A stretch of DNA of 30,490 nucleotides. Origin: Entamoeba histolytica HM-1:IMSS. Its lineage: Eukaryota > Evosea > Mastigamoebida > Endamoebidae. This document shows positions 19,291 to 28,577 of this stretch, one piece after another. Every line of letters begins with the position of its first letter. The first letter of the stretch is position 1. The translations under genes were made by a program, and so were the position numbers. A model generated the notes under the pieces. It made no database searches and had not been told where the DNA came from. It worked only from the letters and a program-made list of their open reading frames with translations. The DNA lies in the NCBI RefSeq assembly GCF_000208925.1, contig NW_001915013.1, positions 1-30,490 on the forward strand, given 5' to 3'.

Positions 19291-19411
19291 AGTGACCGTA
19301 ATGTTAGGGAAGTTTCCCGAAAAGTAGGGACAACAAATCCCTAACGACAAAGGTGTCACACAAGTCGGGGTAATACTATCCCGACTTGTGACTTTGTGTT
19401 ATATATAACAC
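19291..19411 (-). repeat. CRESS replication origin, copy 1
   Basis: 121 bases, repeated directly at 20225-20345 with few changes. The stem ACAAGTCGGG (19361-19370) pairs perfectly with CCCGACTTGT (19381-19390) around the loop GTAATACTAT. On the minus strand this loop reads TAGTATTAC, the circovirus-type nonanucleotide nicked by Rep. GTTAGGGA and TCCCTAAC (19304-19311/19339-19346) form an inverted pair beside it. A perfect 16-base TATA palindrome at 19397-19412 closes the repeat. It stands downstream of the truncated Rep. Confidence 0.9.
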
Positions 19412-19412
19412 T

Positions 19413-19670
19413 ATAATTTTTTTCATTTCCTTCTCTCTCGTCTTCCTCCTCATGCAATCGCCTTTCAGTTGCCTAGCATAGGTACTTCCTACGGACTCCA
19501 TCCTCGTTGCTTGATACGGAAACAAAAGAAAATTATAATGCATTCGTACTTGACTAACCTTTTCATGAACACGAGCCGCTCACGCGGCCCGTGGAAAACT
19601 AAGGGACGTACAGAAGAGAGTCACTACGTGAACTAAACTTTAAAGCGCTTCGCGCACTAAGGCGAAGGAA
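19413..19670. other. CRESS intergenic region without a gene
   Basis: It has higher GC than the host-like DNA. It includes the short hairpins GCCGC/GCGGC and GCGC/GCGC, and the GGCGAAGGAACT string (19661-19672) that also occurs at 20607-20618 beyond the capsid stop. Otherwise it does not match the intergenic region at 20346-20644, so it probably comes from a related but different viral genome. Confidence 0.55.
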
Positions 19671-20180
19671 CTAAATAGTTAAAAATAATTCAATTACTTT
19701 CTTAGTCTTTCCTATTCCACTGTTTCCATAGATATAAAATACTTTAATATCAGGTTTGTAAACATCATCAACTGTCATAGACTGATCAACAAATTTAACC
19801 TTATTCCAAGTAGCAAATTCACAATAAGGTAAGTCACCTGGATCATCAATAGCTAACAACTCCCTCACTGTATGAGCTCTTCCCTGCTTAGGAGCTTCTC
19901 CTATCTCATCGATTATATCAGAATGCTTCTTTATATAATCTATGTTCTGCTTATTACTCCCCCTGCATTTCTCAATATGTGCCCCATGCATTAATTCTAC
20001 AGAAAGTCTAACATCCTTCTCAAAGCACACAAATATATGGACATGTTCATGTCCAGTTGTAGGTGCTACTTCACGACAACTAATAAGATATTTAAAATAA
20101 GGCTTGGTTGTCAAGGCATCTTTAACAGCAGCATAATGCTGTGGTTGATTAAGTGTTAATTGGAAACGTCTGGCGTGCAT
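19671..20180 (-). pseudogene. rep: CRESS Rep, truncated after Walker A
   Basis: Rolling-circle initiator. From the ATG at 20180 it shows motif I FQLTLNQ (residues 6-12), motif II with HVH at 46-48, motif III NIDYIKK with the nicking Tyr 82 and Lys 85, and Walker A GNSGIGKT at 152-159. Then it stops at residue 169, losing Walker B, motif C and the arginine finger. The last codons and the stop lie in 20 bases identical to the end of the capsid gene (19680-19699 and 20631-20650), so a deletion joined Rep to a capsid 3' end. The nicking domain looks intact; the helicase is lost. Origin copy 2 lies about 120 bases upstream. Confidence 0.85.
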
Positions 20181-20196
20181 TGTTTTTTTAAGATCC

Positions 20197-20279
20197 TTAG
20201 GGTTTTTTAGGGCGCACGATTTTCAAGTGACCGTAATGTTAGGGATGTTTCCCGAAAATTAGGGACAACAATCCCCTAA
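20197..20279. promoter_or_regulatory. TTAGGG/CCCTAA iterons next to origin 2
   Basis: TTAGGG at 20197-20202, 20207-20212, 20239-20244 and 20259-20264, and CCCTAA at 20274-20279, lie between the Rep start and the origin hairpin. Several also occur beside origin 1. Short repeats flanking a CRESS origin are usually Rep-binding iterons. Confidence 0.55.
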
Positions 20280-20345
20280 CACAGAAGGTGTCACACAAGT
20301 CGGGGTAATACTATCCCGACTTGTGACTTTGTGTTATATATAACA
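20225..20345 (-). repeat. CRESS replication origin, copy 2
   Basis: Direct repeat of 19291-19411, 934 bases away. Stem ACAAGTCGGG 20295-20304, loop GTAATACTAT 20305-20314 (TAGTATTAC on the minus strand), stem CCCGACTTGT 20315-20324, TATA near-palindrome 20331-20346. It sits upstream of the truncated Rep and on the 3' side of the capsid gene, as in a circular genome with both genes on one strand. Confidence 0.9.
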
Positions 20346-20439
20346 TGGCGAATGTAGCTGAACTAACCAGACTTTTAATAGGAGGGGAAAAAAAAAGATT
20401 TATGGGAGTTAAAGTATCATTAAGGTACCTTTGCTGTCA

Positions 20440-20560
20440 CCCGACTGTTTTTTTTCCCCCCGTCGCTGCGTCGCTTGCGGCTCCGCTCCGGCTCCGCCTC
20501 CGCTCCCGCCTGTCCTTCGGACCGCTCCTTGCTCCCCAGGGGGGAAAAAAAAAGATCGGG
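20440..20560. repeat. Large GC-rich hairpin
   Basis: TTTTTTTTCCCCCC (20448-20461) pairs perfectly with GGGGGGAAAAAAAA (20539-20552). The stem extends outward with CCCGA (20440-20444) to TCGGG (20556-20560). The 77-base loop is extremely GC-rich, with an inner GTCC-TTC-GGAC hairpin at 20512-20522. Located between the capsid stop and origin 2, it may act as a terminator or replication/packaging structure. Confidence 0.8.
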
Positions 20561-20644
20561 AGACAGAGAGGTATCTTAAAAAAACTATATTAACTCTTCT
20601 ATATTTGGCGAAGGAACTTTCGTAGTTTTCTAAAAATAATTCAA

Positions 20645-21928
20645 TTACTTATTCTTAAGTTGTTTAAATTTGGTATAGAACGTTATTTCAAAATGTTCCA
20701 TTCCACTTATTATTGGTGAGGCATGCAAACCATAAAAATCCCATGCAGATGCATATGCATCAGTTGGGCGATGAGGTTGTCCAATTGTTATTGATTCTGA
20801 AATGGGTATTCCATTAGCTGTAAAGAAATATCCAAATAGAATAGGATCAAAATATGCAACATCTTGTATAGAATAAGAATACTTTTGTTTATTAGTAGGA
20901 TTATCAACTGGATAAGTCTTCTTGGTTCCATTCATTTTAATATATCTCATTAACTTCCTTTTAGATATCTGTTGGTCTAATTTATCTGTAATTGTAATTC
21001 CAGTTTGATTTGAATCTTGATTATTAGTTATCTCATCTACCTTATCTTCTAAATAAGGCTTAACATAGAATTTAAATGGCTTTGTCATATCATATACTTT
21101 ATAAGTCTTAGGCTTATTAGGTCCATAATCAAAGTTCTTTAATTTATATCTAGTATCTTTACATGTTAATGTATAATCCATACTTTCTGGATCAGTTGGT
21201 AATTCCATTGAATAATAATTATCTTTTTCAAATAACACATGCATATTAAATGTTACTTGTGGATAATATAGTAATCCAGTAGCATCTTTATCATAATCAA
21301 ATGCATTTAAACGTTGTACAGGATCTATAACAAGATTAACAGTACTTCCACCCGTTCCAATAACTTGACTTGAATTAGTAGCAATACTTTTAGGCATATA
21401 AGGTAAAGCAACACTCGTTTTAACCTTTGGTATCCATTTAACCTTTACTCCACTAAATTTCCAATAATCATACATATCACAATAAGAATCCCATAGATTT
21501 CCCATTACATTATGATCTAAATATGGATTCCATGCTACAAAAGTAGGTGGTGATAATGCTATTTGCTCTGTTCTTAAAATACTATTAGCAGTATCTACAG
21601 ACTGCACAGTCATAAATTTCTGTCCAATCATTCTAAAATCCAATTCAGCTTCAGCAACAGGTACAGCAATTCCATTATTAGAAGGATAAGCAGCCATACA
21701 TAATATTTGTGGTAAACTATCTCTCTCAGGAATAGCAATAAACTCTACTATTGAGCAAACAAGCTTACTCTTTAATTTAACAGTATTTGGTTGTGATAAC
21801 AACCGGCGTCGTTTATAATATCTTCTTCTTTTTCTATATACACGTCGTTTATATACACGCCTACCACGACGAACAGTAGGTCTTTTAGAAGTCTTTCTTC
21901 TTGTTGTTCTCTTCTTTAAACGAGCCAT
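20645..21928 (-). CDS. cap: CRESS virus capsid protein, intact (427 residues)
   Basis: Single uninterrupted frame from the ATG at 21928. Residues 1-43 are almost all Arg, Lys and Tyr (MARLKKRTTRRKTSKRP and on), the DNA-binding arm of circovirus-type capsids. The body is beta-rich with YCDMYDYWKFSGVKVKWIPK early and MEHFEITFYTKFKQLKNK at the end, matching first and last jelly-roll strands. It is longer than circovirus capsids (about 230 residues), in the range seen in protist-associated CRESS groups. It is downstream of Rep2 on the same strand. Base composition is closer to the viral genes than to the flanks. Lack of damage suggests recent capture. Confidence 0.82.
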   Translation of the reverse strand: MARLKKRTTRRKTSKRPTVRRGRRVYKRRVYRKRRRYYKRRRLLSQPNTVKLKSKLVCSIVEFIAIPERDSLPQILCMAAYPSNNGIAVPVAEAELDFRMIGQKFMTVQSVDTANSILRTEQIALSPPTFVAWNPYLDHNVMGNLWDSYCDMYDYWKFSGVKVKWIPKVKTSVALPYMPKSIATNSSQVIGTGGSTVNLVIDPVQRLNAFDYDKDATGLLYYPQVTFNMHVLFEKDNYYSMELPTDPESMDYTLTCKDTRYKLKNFDYGPNKPKTYKVYDMTKPFKFYVKPYLEDKVDEITNNQDSNQTGITITDKLDQQISKRKLMRYIKMNGTKKTYPVDNPTNKQKYSYSIQDVAYFDPILFGYFFTANGIPISESITIGQPHRPTDAYASAWDFYGLHASPIISGMEHFEITFYTKFKQLKNK

Positions 21929-22066
21929 ATGAGAATTATAAGAAAATGAGGTTTAAATACGTGGTGAATCATCACACTCTATGAGTTTTAAATGAAAAAT
22001 AAATGAATTATTCATAAAATAAAAATAGAAAACTAAAAGAAATAGAAAAAGAATTAGTTAATTAAA

Positions 22067-22922
22067 CTAGTCAAGAGTCACACTCTTCCAAGTGAAGGAG
22101 AGAGAATCTTCTTCTTTAAATTCGAAGACATCAAAGCGTCTTCGAATAGCTTCTGCATCCCGCTCTTCTGGGAAGCATTCATCAATGGTGTATTGACTAG
22201 TGACTACTAAATTATAGTCACTAGCATTAACAGCTATAGCTCCTCCCTTCTTCTCAGCAATGAAGGGGTAACGATCGCACCAAATTTTAAAGTAGTGTGC
22301 AATAAATTTACACATTGTTGGGTCAGCATCTTCTATCAATACACATTTCTAGCCATTATAGCCATCCCACCATTTATTAAGTAGTTTATTAAATACTTCT
22401 TCAGGAGGGAAAGCCTCATGAGCCATACGAGACTTTCCACACCCAGTGGGACCAACTAGCCATATATTTTTATGAGCCAGCTCGCCTTCGTAATTTTTTA
22501 GGCTTCAGCTCAGCAGACCTTCGATCTGCATATGACTGGTATCTAGCATACAACTGAGAATCTTTATCAACTTCACCAGCCTTTATGGTATCAACAAAAT
22601 GGTTCCAAGCATCTTGTAAGCCCTTGCGACCTGATGGGGTGGCTCCCCATTCATAAATATCATCATCCTTATCGCAATATGATCGAATAGAAGTATAATC
22701 TCCTGGAGCTGGATCCCAATGCATTCCTGGGATAAAGGTGGGTCTAACTCTTGGATTAGCATAAGCAAGTAAGACATGAGTATGAATACGACAACTTCGT
22801 TGGCCAATGTGCTGACCAATTAAACCATACACAACAGGCTGTAAAGCTATAGCAGCCAACTGATCAGAAGTTGGCTCAAATAAAGTACCAAACCATCTTC
22901 TAGCACGAAGCACAGCACACAT
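22067..22922 (-). pseudogene. rep: CRESS Rep 2, full length but frameshifted
   Basis: The frame is open from a GTG at 22973, but the ATG at 22922 puts motif I (RWFGTLF) at residues 9-15 as expected. Motif II is RIHTHVLLAY (HxH intact), and motif III SYCDKDDDIYEWG has Tyr and Lys. A shift at the A6 run (22493-22499) leads to Walker A GPTGCGKS, then WWDGYNG followed by a TAG at 22349-22351. Walker B VLIEDADP, motif C NLVVTSQYTIDECF and the arginine-finger region RRRFDVFEF complete the helicase, ending at a TAG at 22067. The TAG falls where CRESS Reps have Gln or Glu. GC is higher than in the flanks. It precedes the capsid gene on the same strand. Confidence 0.85.
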
Positions 22923-22954
22923 GTTTACTGGGTAATACTGTGCCAATAAACATG
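22920..22954 (-). promoter_or_regulatory. CRESS origin hairpin overlapping the Rep 2 start
   Basis: CATGTTTA (22920-22927) pairs with TAAACATG (22947-22954). After one mismatch, TGG pairs with CCA, leaving the loop GTAATACTGTG (22932-22942). The minus strand of the loop reads CAGTATTAC, a recognised CRESS nonanucleotide form. The Rep 2 ATG lies in the stem. It differs in stem sequence from the two origins at 19.3 and 20.3 kb. Confidence 0.8.
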
Positions 22955-22962
22955 TATTTATA
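22955..22962 (-). promoter_or_regulatory. TATA box for Rep 2
   Basis: TATAAATA on the minus strand, directly upstream of the origin hairpin and about 35 bases before the Rep 2 ATG. This supports the ATG at 22922 over the upstream GTG. Confidence 0.5.
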
Positions 22963-22973
22963 GATCTAGCCAC

Positions 22974-23798
22974 GTGTTAGGCAGAACATAGATAGGACAA
23001 TATTATAATAATATAGTTTTTTTATTATTTTATTTATCGAATCCTCCTCTTATCATCATTCATACCTAGTCTAAATTTCTCACTGAGCAAAATTAAGTCA
23101 TCTATCTACAATCTTTTTTCTTTTTTTTGTTACCGTTCGACAAATCAATATTATTCTTTTTTGTTATTATAATATTTTGGTATTGGTGTTCTTTTTATAG
23201 AATTAGATAAGTTGATTACATAACTACTTATTTACTTCAATATTTCTTAGCCATATATATTTTGTAAATGAATTTAGGAAAATATGAATAAAACAAATGT
23301 TGAATATATTTTATTCTAGAAATTTATTTTACTTTTTTATACTTTCATTTGTTTTATATAAGAAAATGAAGAGAAATTGTGACAAAACACTTGTCACATG
23401 TTGGTATTTTGATATTTTATTTCTTAATCATTCTATGATGAGTAGTAAAAATGTAAAATGTTAATATTGATGAATCTAAAAGTATCAAAAAAGATAACAC
23501 TTCATTATTAATAAAAATAAACATGAGAAATACACAAATATATTATATATAAAAAGAGATATAAAGCAAATAATGTTTAGAGAAGAATGGATGATGATAA
23601 AACATTATCATAGTCATTATTTTTTTCTACAACAACATTATATTAAGACATTTTAGAAACAAAAGAAACTATGGTTAAAAATACTCAATTTAGACAACAT
23701 CAATATATTCTCTTCCAATGAAATATTGTTCAAGAATTACAAACATCCTACTAGATATTCTAATTTCTTCTTTTTATTTTAATCTTGTTTTTCTTCAA
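22974..23798. other. AT-rich stretch, nothing seen
   Basis: Composition returns sharply to the AT-rich host-like background. No coding-like frame or repeat was recognised. Confidence 0.5.
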
Positions 23799-24136
23799 AT
23801 GTCAAACAATAACTCAAGATTTCATTTAAACTGTGTCTATAGAAGACTAGTCTTCAATGAGAGTGAGAATGATGATTATAACATTCTTATGGTTTATGAA
23901 ATTTGTTGTATTTGTACATAAAACACATTTCTGACTATGAAATTGTCATCCCTAACTATTCTATTCATAAAAATAGTCAAATTACATTTGAAAATAACAC
24001 CTTTATTGTTGTTGAGAATCAAAATGAAAGAGAAATATTCTTTGACTCATTTGGTGATGATAACCACTCTATTCTAATCGAATTCATTCTTTTTTATTAT
24101 TTTCGTTTTTATTCATTCTATTTTTCTCCAAAGTAA
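23799..24136 (+). pseudogene. Broken unknown gene
   Basis: The ATG at 23799 opens MSNNNSRFHLNCVYRRLVF and ends at a TAA near 23921. A shift leads into a second frame (ITFENNTFIVVENQNEREIF) that runs to a TAA at 24134-24136. Mixed polar composition unlike translated spacer. Convergent with the helicase relic. Not recognised. Confidence 0.4.
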
Positions 24137-24234
24137 ATAGTATCTATACACTAAGAGACAATACATAGAGGAAAATTAAATATAATTATCTTCTTAAAAT
24201 TTATTCAATTATGTTATTCATTTTATTAATCTAA

Positions 24235-24673
24235 TTAATTCTCATCTGTATGAACTACTTCAATTAATCTATTGAATTTCTTTCATAACTATTCTTAATT
24301 TCAAATAATTCTTCTGAATTAAATGTAGATGTAATTATTAATGTATAATTAACTGGATTAATTACAATATTATCTTCTTTACTACTTATTTGTACTTCAA
24401 AATTATAATAATCTCCACATGTAAATATACTGTTTTAATATATTTAACATTGTTTTTATCAATGTCATCTAATAAAATTACTTTTTGTTTTTTATAATTT
24501 CTCCATATTTTACTTGTACTTTTATTATATGGAATTAATTGCCTTATTCTTTTACACATTTCATTACCTGTTAATGTCTTTCCTGTCACAGTCTTTCAAA
24601 ACAAAAAGATGTTCTTCCTTTCTATTCCCTTTATTACCGTCTCTTCATTTATACATCCTTTCTCAAAACTCAT
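24235..24673 (-). pseudogene. rep: Helicase-only CRESS Rep, broken
   Basis: SF3 helicase of CRESS Rep type without a visible HUH domain. The ATG at 24673 opens MSFEKGCINEETVIKGIERK. A TGA follows exactly where the first Gly of Walker A is expected, and the rest of the loop is KTVTGKT. Next come IWRNYKKQKVILLDDID (Walker B), a shift near 24425, GDYYNFEVQI, NYTLIITSTFNSEELFEI (motif C with the usual Phe-rich follow-on) and, after a further shift near 24283, RLIEVVHTDE. The order matches the helicase half of circovirus/nanovirus-like Reps. Divergent from the gene at 24710. Confidence 0.7.
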
Positions 24674-24709
24674 CTTTGTTTTTTCAGTTCTTATCTCTTT
24701 AAATATTCA

Positions 24710-25548
24710 ATGTCTACTAATAGGGGTAATCTTCCTCATAAAATTGAACAATGATTTAAAAAGACAACAAAACAAAATATATTGAACAACTTAGAAAGTC
24801 TATCACTGAATGAAATATTCATACTGATATTTATTTTTATATCACTTAATTCAACAAATCTATCAATTTCAAATTGTTCTTACTGATATTGGTGCTCAAA
24901 GAAATAACAATCACATCATGTATCCTGTTTGTTCTATTTATTTTAAAAGAGATATTAAAACTCCTTTGAATATATCTATTTACAAGCAACTCACTACAAA
25001 TTTATTTTCTTTAAATAGACTTAAAGGTTATAGATACTCATTGAAATCAACTTTCAAATATTTGTGTTAATTCTTGACTAATGTTATGATTATTATTAGA
25101 TACAATTATCCTGATAGGAATTTTCTCTATTAACTTTAACTTCAGAGTTTATACTCAACAAAATACTTTCATTTCTGAACTTAAATCAAAGGATGATTTA
25201 ACTCTATTTGTTCATAATCCTGCCATCACTATATTTAATCTTCTCAAAACACATTTCACTCATAATAATAACTTGTTGTTTTACGAAATCAACTCATTAA
25301 CACTCTACTCATCTATCAGAATAATGTTGGTCTATTTGATTCTTAAATGATTCATCTCTATTGACTCAGAAAAAGGACTTCCTAAAGTCAATCAAATTGA
25401 TACTTTGAATTTCACTGTTGACAATCTCGTTGTTTTGAATATTAATGAAAATACTCATGTTAACACTCAATCTAATCAACCTGTTGTTCAAATCGATGAT
25501 TTCTTATTCACAAATCTTCAACATACTTTACTATTACTTTCTAATTAA
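24710..25548 (+). pseudogene. Unknown gene with many frame breaks
   Basis: The ATG at 24710 opens MSTNRGNLPHKIEQ, then a TGA. Coding-like sequence continues through several frames (IVLTDIGAQRNNNHIMYPV; FISELKSKDDLTLFVHN; LPKVNQIDTLNFTVDNLVV) to a TAA at 25546-25548. About 275 codons. No family recognised. It is followed after 50 bases by the possible annealing protein on the same strand, so the two were probably one transcription unit. Confidence 0.45.
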
Positions 25549-25599
25549 TGTTTTATTATTTCTTTAATTCTATGAATCTATTATTTTTCTCTTTTCATT

Positions 25600-26682
25600 A
25601 TGAGTCTCACAAGTGCTAATAACACTAATAGTAAGAAAACAAAAAATTAACATCCCCACTTATCATGAAAAACTTAGATGTGACTTAGAAAGTCGAATTA
25701 ATCTTGAGAAACAAAACCAAAAAGATGTCTTTGAATTTATAGATGAGTATTTTGATCAGAACAAAATATTCAATTAGAAAGAATGAAAACAATGGGTTCT
25801 AAAGATTTAGTTAAAATATTTAGTCCTCCTATTAATGTAGACTTCTTGAATAATATGTTTAATGAAAATCTTCTTTCTGCTGTTATGTATAATAAAATTC
25901 TTCAATTTAATCAATCACATGTCATTAGAAAATTAAATGAGTTGTATGTCGATAAAAATATCTTTGATATCCTTCAATTAAACAGTATTGAATTGATTAG
26001 ACACTTTAATATAGATAGTAACATCTTTCTAAAATGGAAACACAGGGGAAATAAAACGATGTGGATACCTACTCCTGTTTGTACTTTAATTCTCAATAAT
26101 CTTCTTAGTCCAGGAAGTTGGGAAGTAATTGAAAGAATAGAAAGTAATGAAAAGAATGAGATATTCAGTATTCATGGGAAATTAGTCTTATGGTTAGGAA
26201 ATGGTACACATTATGAAACGGATGGGTATACCACTAAATTCTTTGAACAAAAAATTACTTCTTCAAATTATTACAATGCTATGAAATCTCATAGAACATG
26301 GTTTACTCTTCTATTATTGTCTCAAGCTTTTCAATGTTTTCTTTCTATTAATAGTGTCAATGCTGAAATAATGGAAAATATAGGTCAAACTGAAATATTC
26401 TTGGATGAATTAAAAAAGAACAATCACAGTCTAAAATGTATAGAACCTATTCTTATTGAACAGTCTCATCACTTGAATCAAAATGATGTTAAAGAGATTC
26501 GTTTGAATGAGGATGTTGAATATTCTAATTCTAGTAGTACTATGACTACTCATACTTCTATGATTGAGAAGATTCCGTTAAAAGAAACTGATGAATCTAT
26601 TAAGATTATAATAGTCAATGATAATGCTACTCATACTATTAATTTATTTAACAATGAAAATGATAACTTAGATGATTTTTAA
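25600..26682 (+). pseudogene. Possible Rad52-like single-strand annealing protein
   Basis: The longest open part, 25783-26682 (299 codons), is intact. An upstream piece from the ATG at 25600 joins through shifts near 25650 and 25770. The segment LILNNLLSPGSWEVIERI, then FSIHGKLVLWLGNG with HYETDGYTT, then NYYNAMKSHRTW resembles the Rad52/Rad22 fold pattern. In that pattern a G-x-W-x-x-V helix-strand is followed by a strand with dG--ye--G and an Ala/Lys-rich helix. The C-terminal 110 residues are acidic and polar. This is pattern recognition only. If right, it would anneal ssDNA during replication or recombination of the element. Confidence 0.5.
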
Positions 26683-26902
26683 ATGAAATAATTGATGAAA
26701 TTAACGAAAAATAAATGAATTAATTGATTATTTCTTCTTATTTAGTGTTAAATCTATTTCTTGTCTGTTCATTCCTTTTTCTTCTTGTTTAATCATAACA
26801 TAACCTAAATATCTAATATCATTAATACTTCATAGTAATCCTTTAAATGGGGATGAATCATTGATGTAATACATCATACGCTCAAAGATAAATTCATTCA
26901 AG

Positions 26903-27612
26903 TTAGTAAAGAGCCATCAATCGAACAATTTGTATCATTATCTCTTTTATCATATGGAATATATTAATCATTTCATTTGTATTTTTAACTCTAAAGAATG
27001 TTTCAATTGCCACTATATTAATAAGATTTTCCTTTCCAAATACACTATAGATATCTCCATAATTCGTTTCAATTATAATAATCATTTTGTTATGTGAATC
27101 ATATTGTTGGAGTCGATTTCTTGCTCCTTGAATTTCATTCATCATTTCTCCATATTCACTATCTGTAGCTTTTTCAAATAGAATTCCATCTACATTCTTC
27201 TCATCTTCTTCATTAATAACCAATTTCTTTTCTTCTTTATACTTCAAATTTATATTATTGTAATAATCTATAATATATTGAGAATCATAATTTTCATTCC
27301 TATTTTCTTCTATTCTTCTCATTCCTAATTCAATTGGTCTCCATATCATAATTTCTGCTGTTTTGAAATATTCACTTGGAAGATGAATATAATAGTTTCT
27401 CAATTCTTCATTTCCATTTCGTATTTTCTGTTATTCTTTATGAATATAATTGACATATTCTCTATCATATTTCTGTTTTTTTTTGTATAAATAACATTCA
27501 TTGCTTCTTCTATCTTATCTATAATCTCCATAAGTTCTTCTTTTTCTTCATCTTCTCTACTTATTCTTGTACTTATCAATGTTATAATATTACCAATCTC
27601 TTCATTACTCAT
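26903..27612 (-). pseudogene. Possible ERCC4-like nuclease, one frameshift
   Basis: The ATG at 27612 opens MSNEEIGNIITLISTRISRE. One shift near 27405 joins the N-terminal 70 residues to a 166-residue open part that ends at 26903. In the C-terminal half, VDGILFEKATDSEYGEMM is followed by RNRLQQYDSHNKMIIIIE and then AIETFFRVKNTNEMINIF. This follows the order of the ERCC4/MUS81 nuclease core (a Glu-x-Lys strand, an Arg-containing helix, a hydrophobic strand ending in Glu, then a V-x-T segment), but the canonical ERK is degenerate. Convergent with the possible annealing protein. Confidence 0.45.
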
Positions 27613-27671
27613 TGTACTTTCGGCAACGAAAAAAAGCAAATAATTGAAACAGAAGAGAATGAATGATATAA

Positions 27672-27890
27672 AAGAATAAAAAGAAAGTAAAAAGTTTGAT
27701 ATGATGAAGAAAGAATAAAAGTAGAAAGTAGAGAATATAAAAAGAAAGAAGATAAAGTGTAATAAAACAAAAGAGATGATAAAAGAAGAAAAGAAAGAAA
27801 AAAAATAAAGGATGCAAATTTTATTTCAACAAATAAAAAAAGCGCAAAATTTAATGATGCAAAATTTAATGATGCAAAATATTTTGAAAT
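27672..27890. repeat. Diverged direct repeat, first copy
   Basis: Shares, in the same order, AAAAGAATAAAAAGAAAGTA, GTAATAAAA, AGAAGAAAAGAA and AATTTAATGATG with 28578-28740. It also contains a local tandem repeat of GCAAAATTTAATGAT at 27844-27873, with a partial third unit. Confidence 0.45.
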
Positions 27891-28577
27891 AAAAATAAAT
27901 CATCATTTGATATTATTATATTTGATAATAATTTATATTATATATATTAAATATAATATATTTCTTTATTATTTATCTTTCTTTTTATTATTTCATATAT
28001 TAAATTATTATTATTCATTCATTTATTATTTATATTTCATTTATTAAATAAAATGAAAATGAAATTGTAAAATATCAATTAAATATTCATGAATAATAAT
28101 TTATTAATATTTAATAATTGAAATAACAAATAATAATGTAACAATAATGATATATTCAATATATTCTTTATTAGATTTGTTCAATATTAGTTTATTCTAT
28201 TTCATTATCATTTCATTGTCTTCATTATTTTATTTCATTATTTCATATTCATTTATTATTTTTAAAATCAAATAAACAATAATATTGATATTCATTCATC
28301 ATATTCATTTAATATAATAAATATACACAACATTTCAGAATAAATAATAAATAATTGAGAATGAAAATATTGATTATATTTAATATTTTGTTCAACATAA
28401 AATCAATAAAATATATATTTTGATAATACACAAATGAAATAATAAAGAAATATACAATACTCAAGAACTAATAAAAAAGAAATAAAAAGAATAAATGAAT
28501 ATAAAATTGATAAATAATAGAAGAAAGAAATAGAAAAACAACGAAAAACAAATAATATAAAAAGAATATAAATATAT

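Noticed and set aside
19413..19660. tRNA or structural RNA in the GC-richer intergenic region
   Set aside because: Short hairpins exist but no cloverleaf, no acceptor/T-arm pattern.
20197..20279. Telomere repeats
   Set aside because: Only isolated TTAGGG words in both orientations beside a CRESS origin, not a tandem array; iterons explain them better.
20345..20593. 82-residue ORF starting next to origin 2 (and the overlapping 20431-20625 frame)
   Set aside because: It runs through the giant GC-rich hairpin; the Ala/Pro/Leu/Arg-rich stretch is what any GC-rich loop would encode. It has no domain and is opposite to the viral genes.
22583..22819. 78-residue minus-strand frame
   Set aside because: Lies in another frame inside Rep 2, whose motifs fix the true frame.
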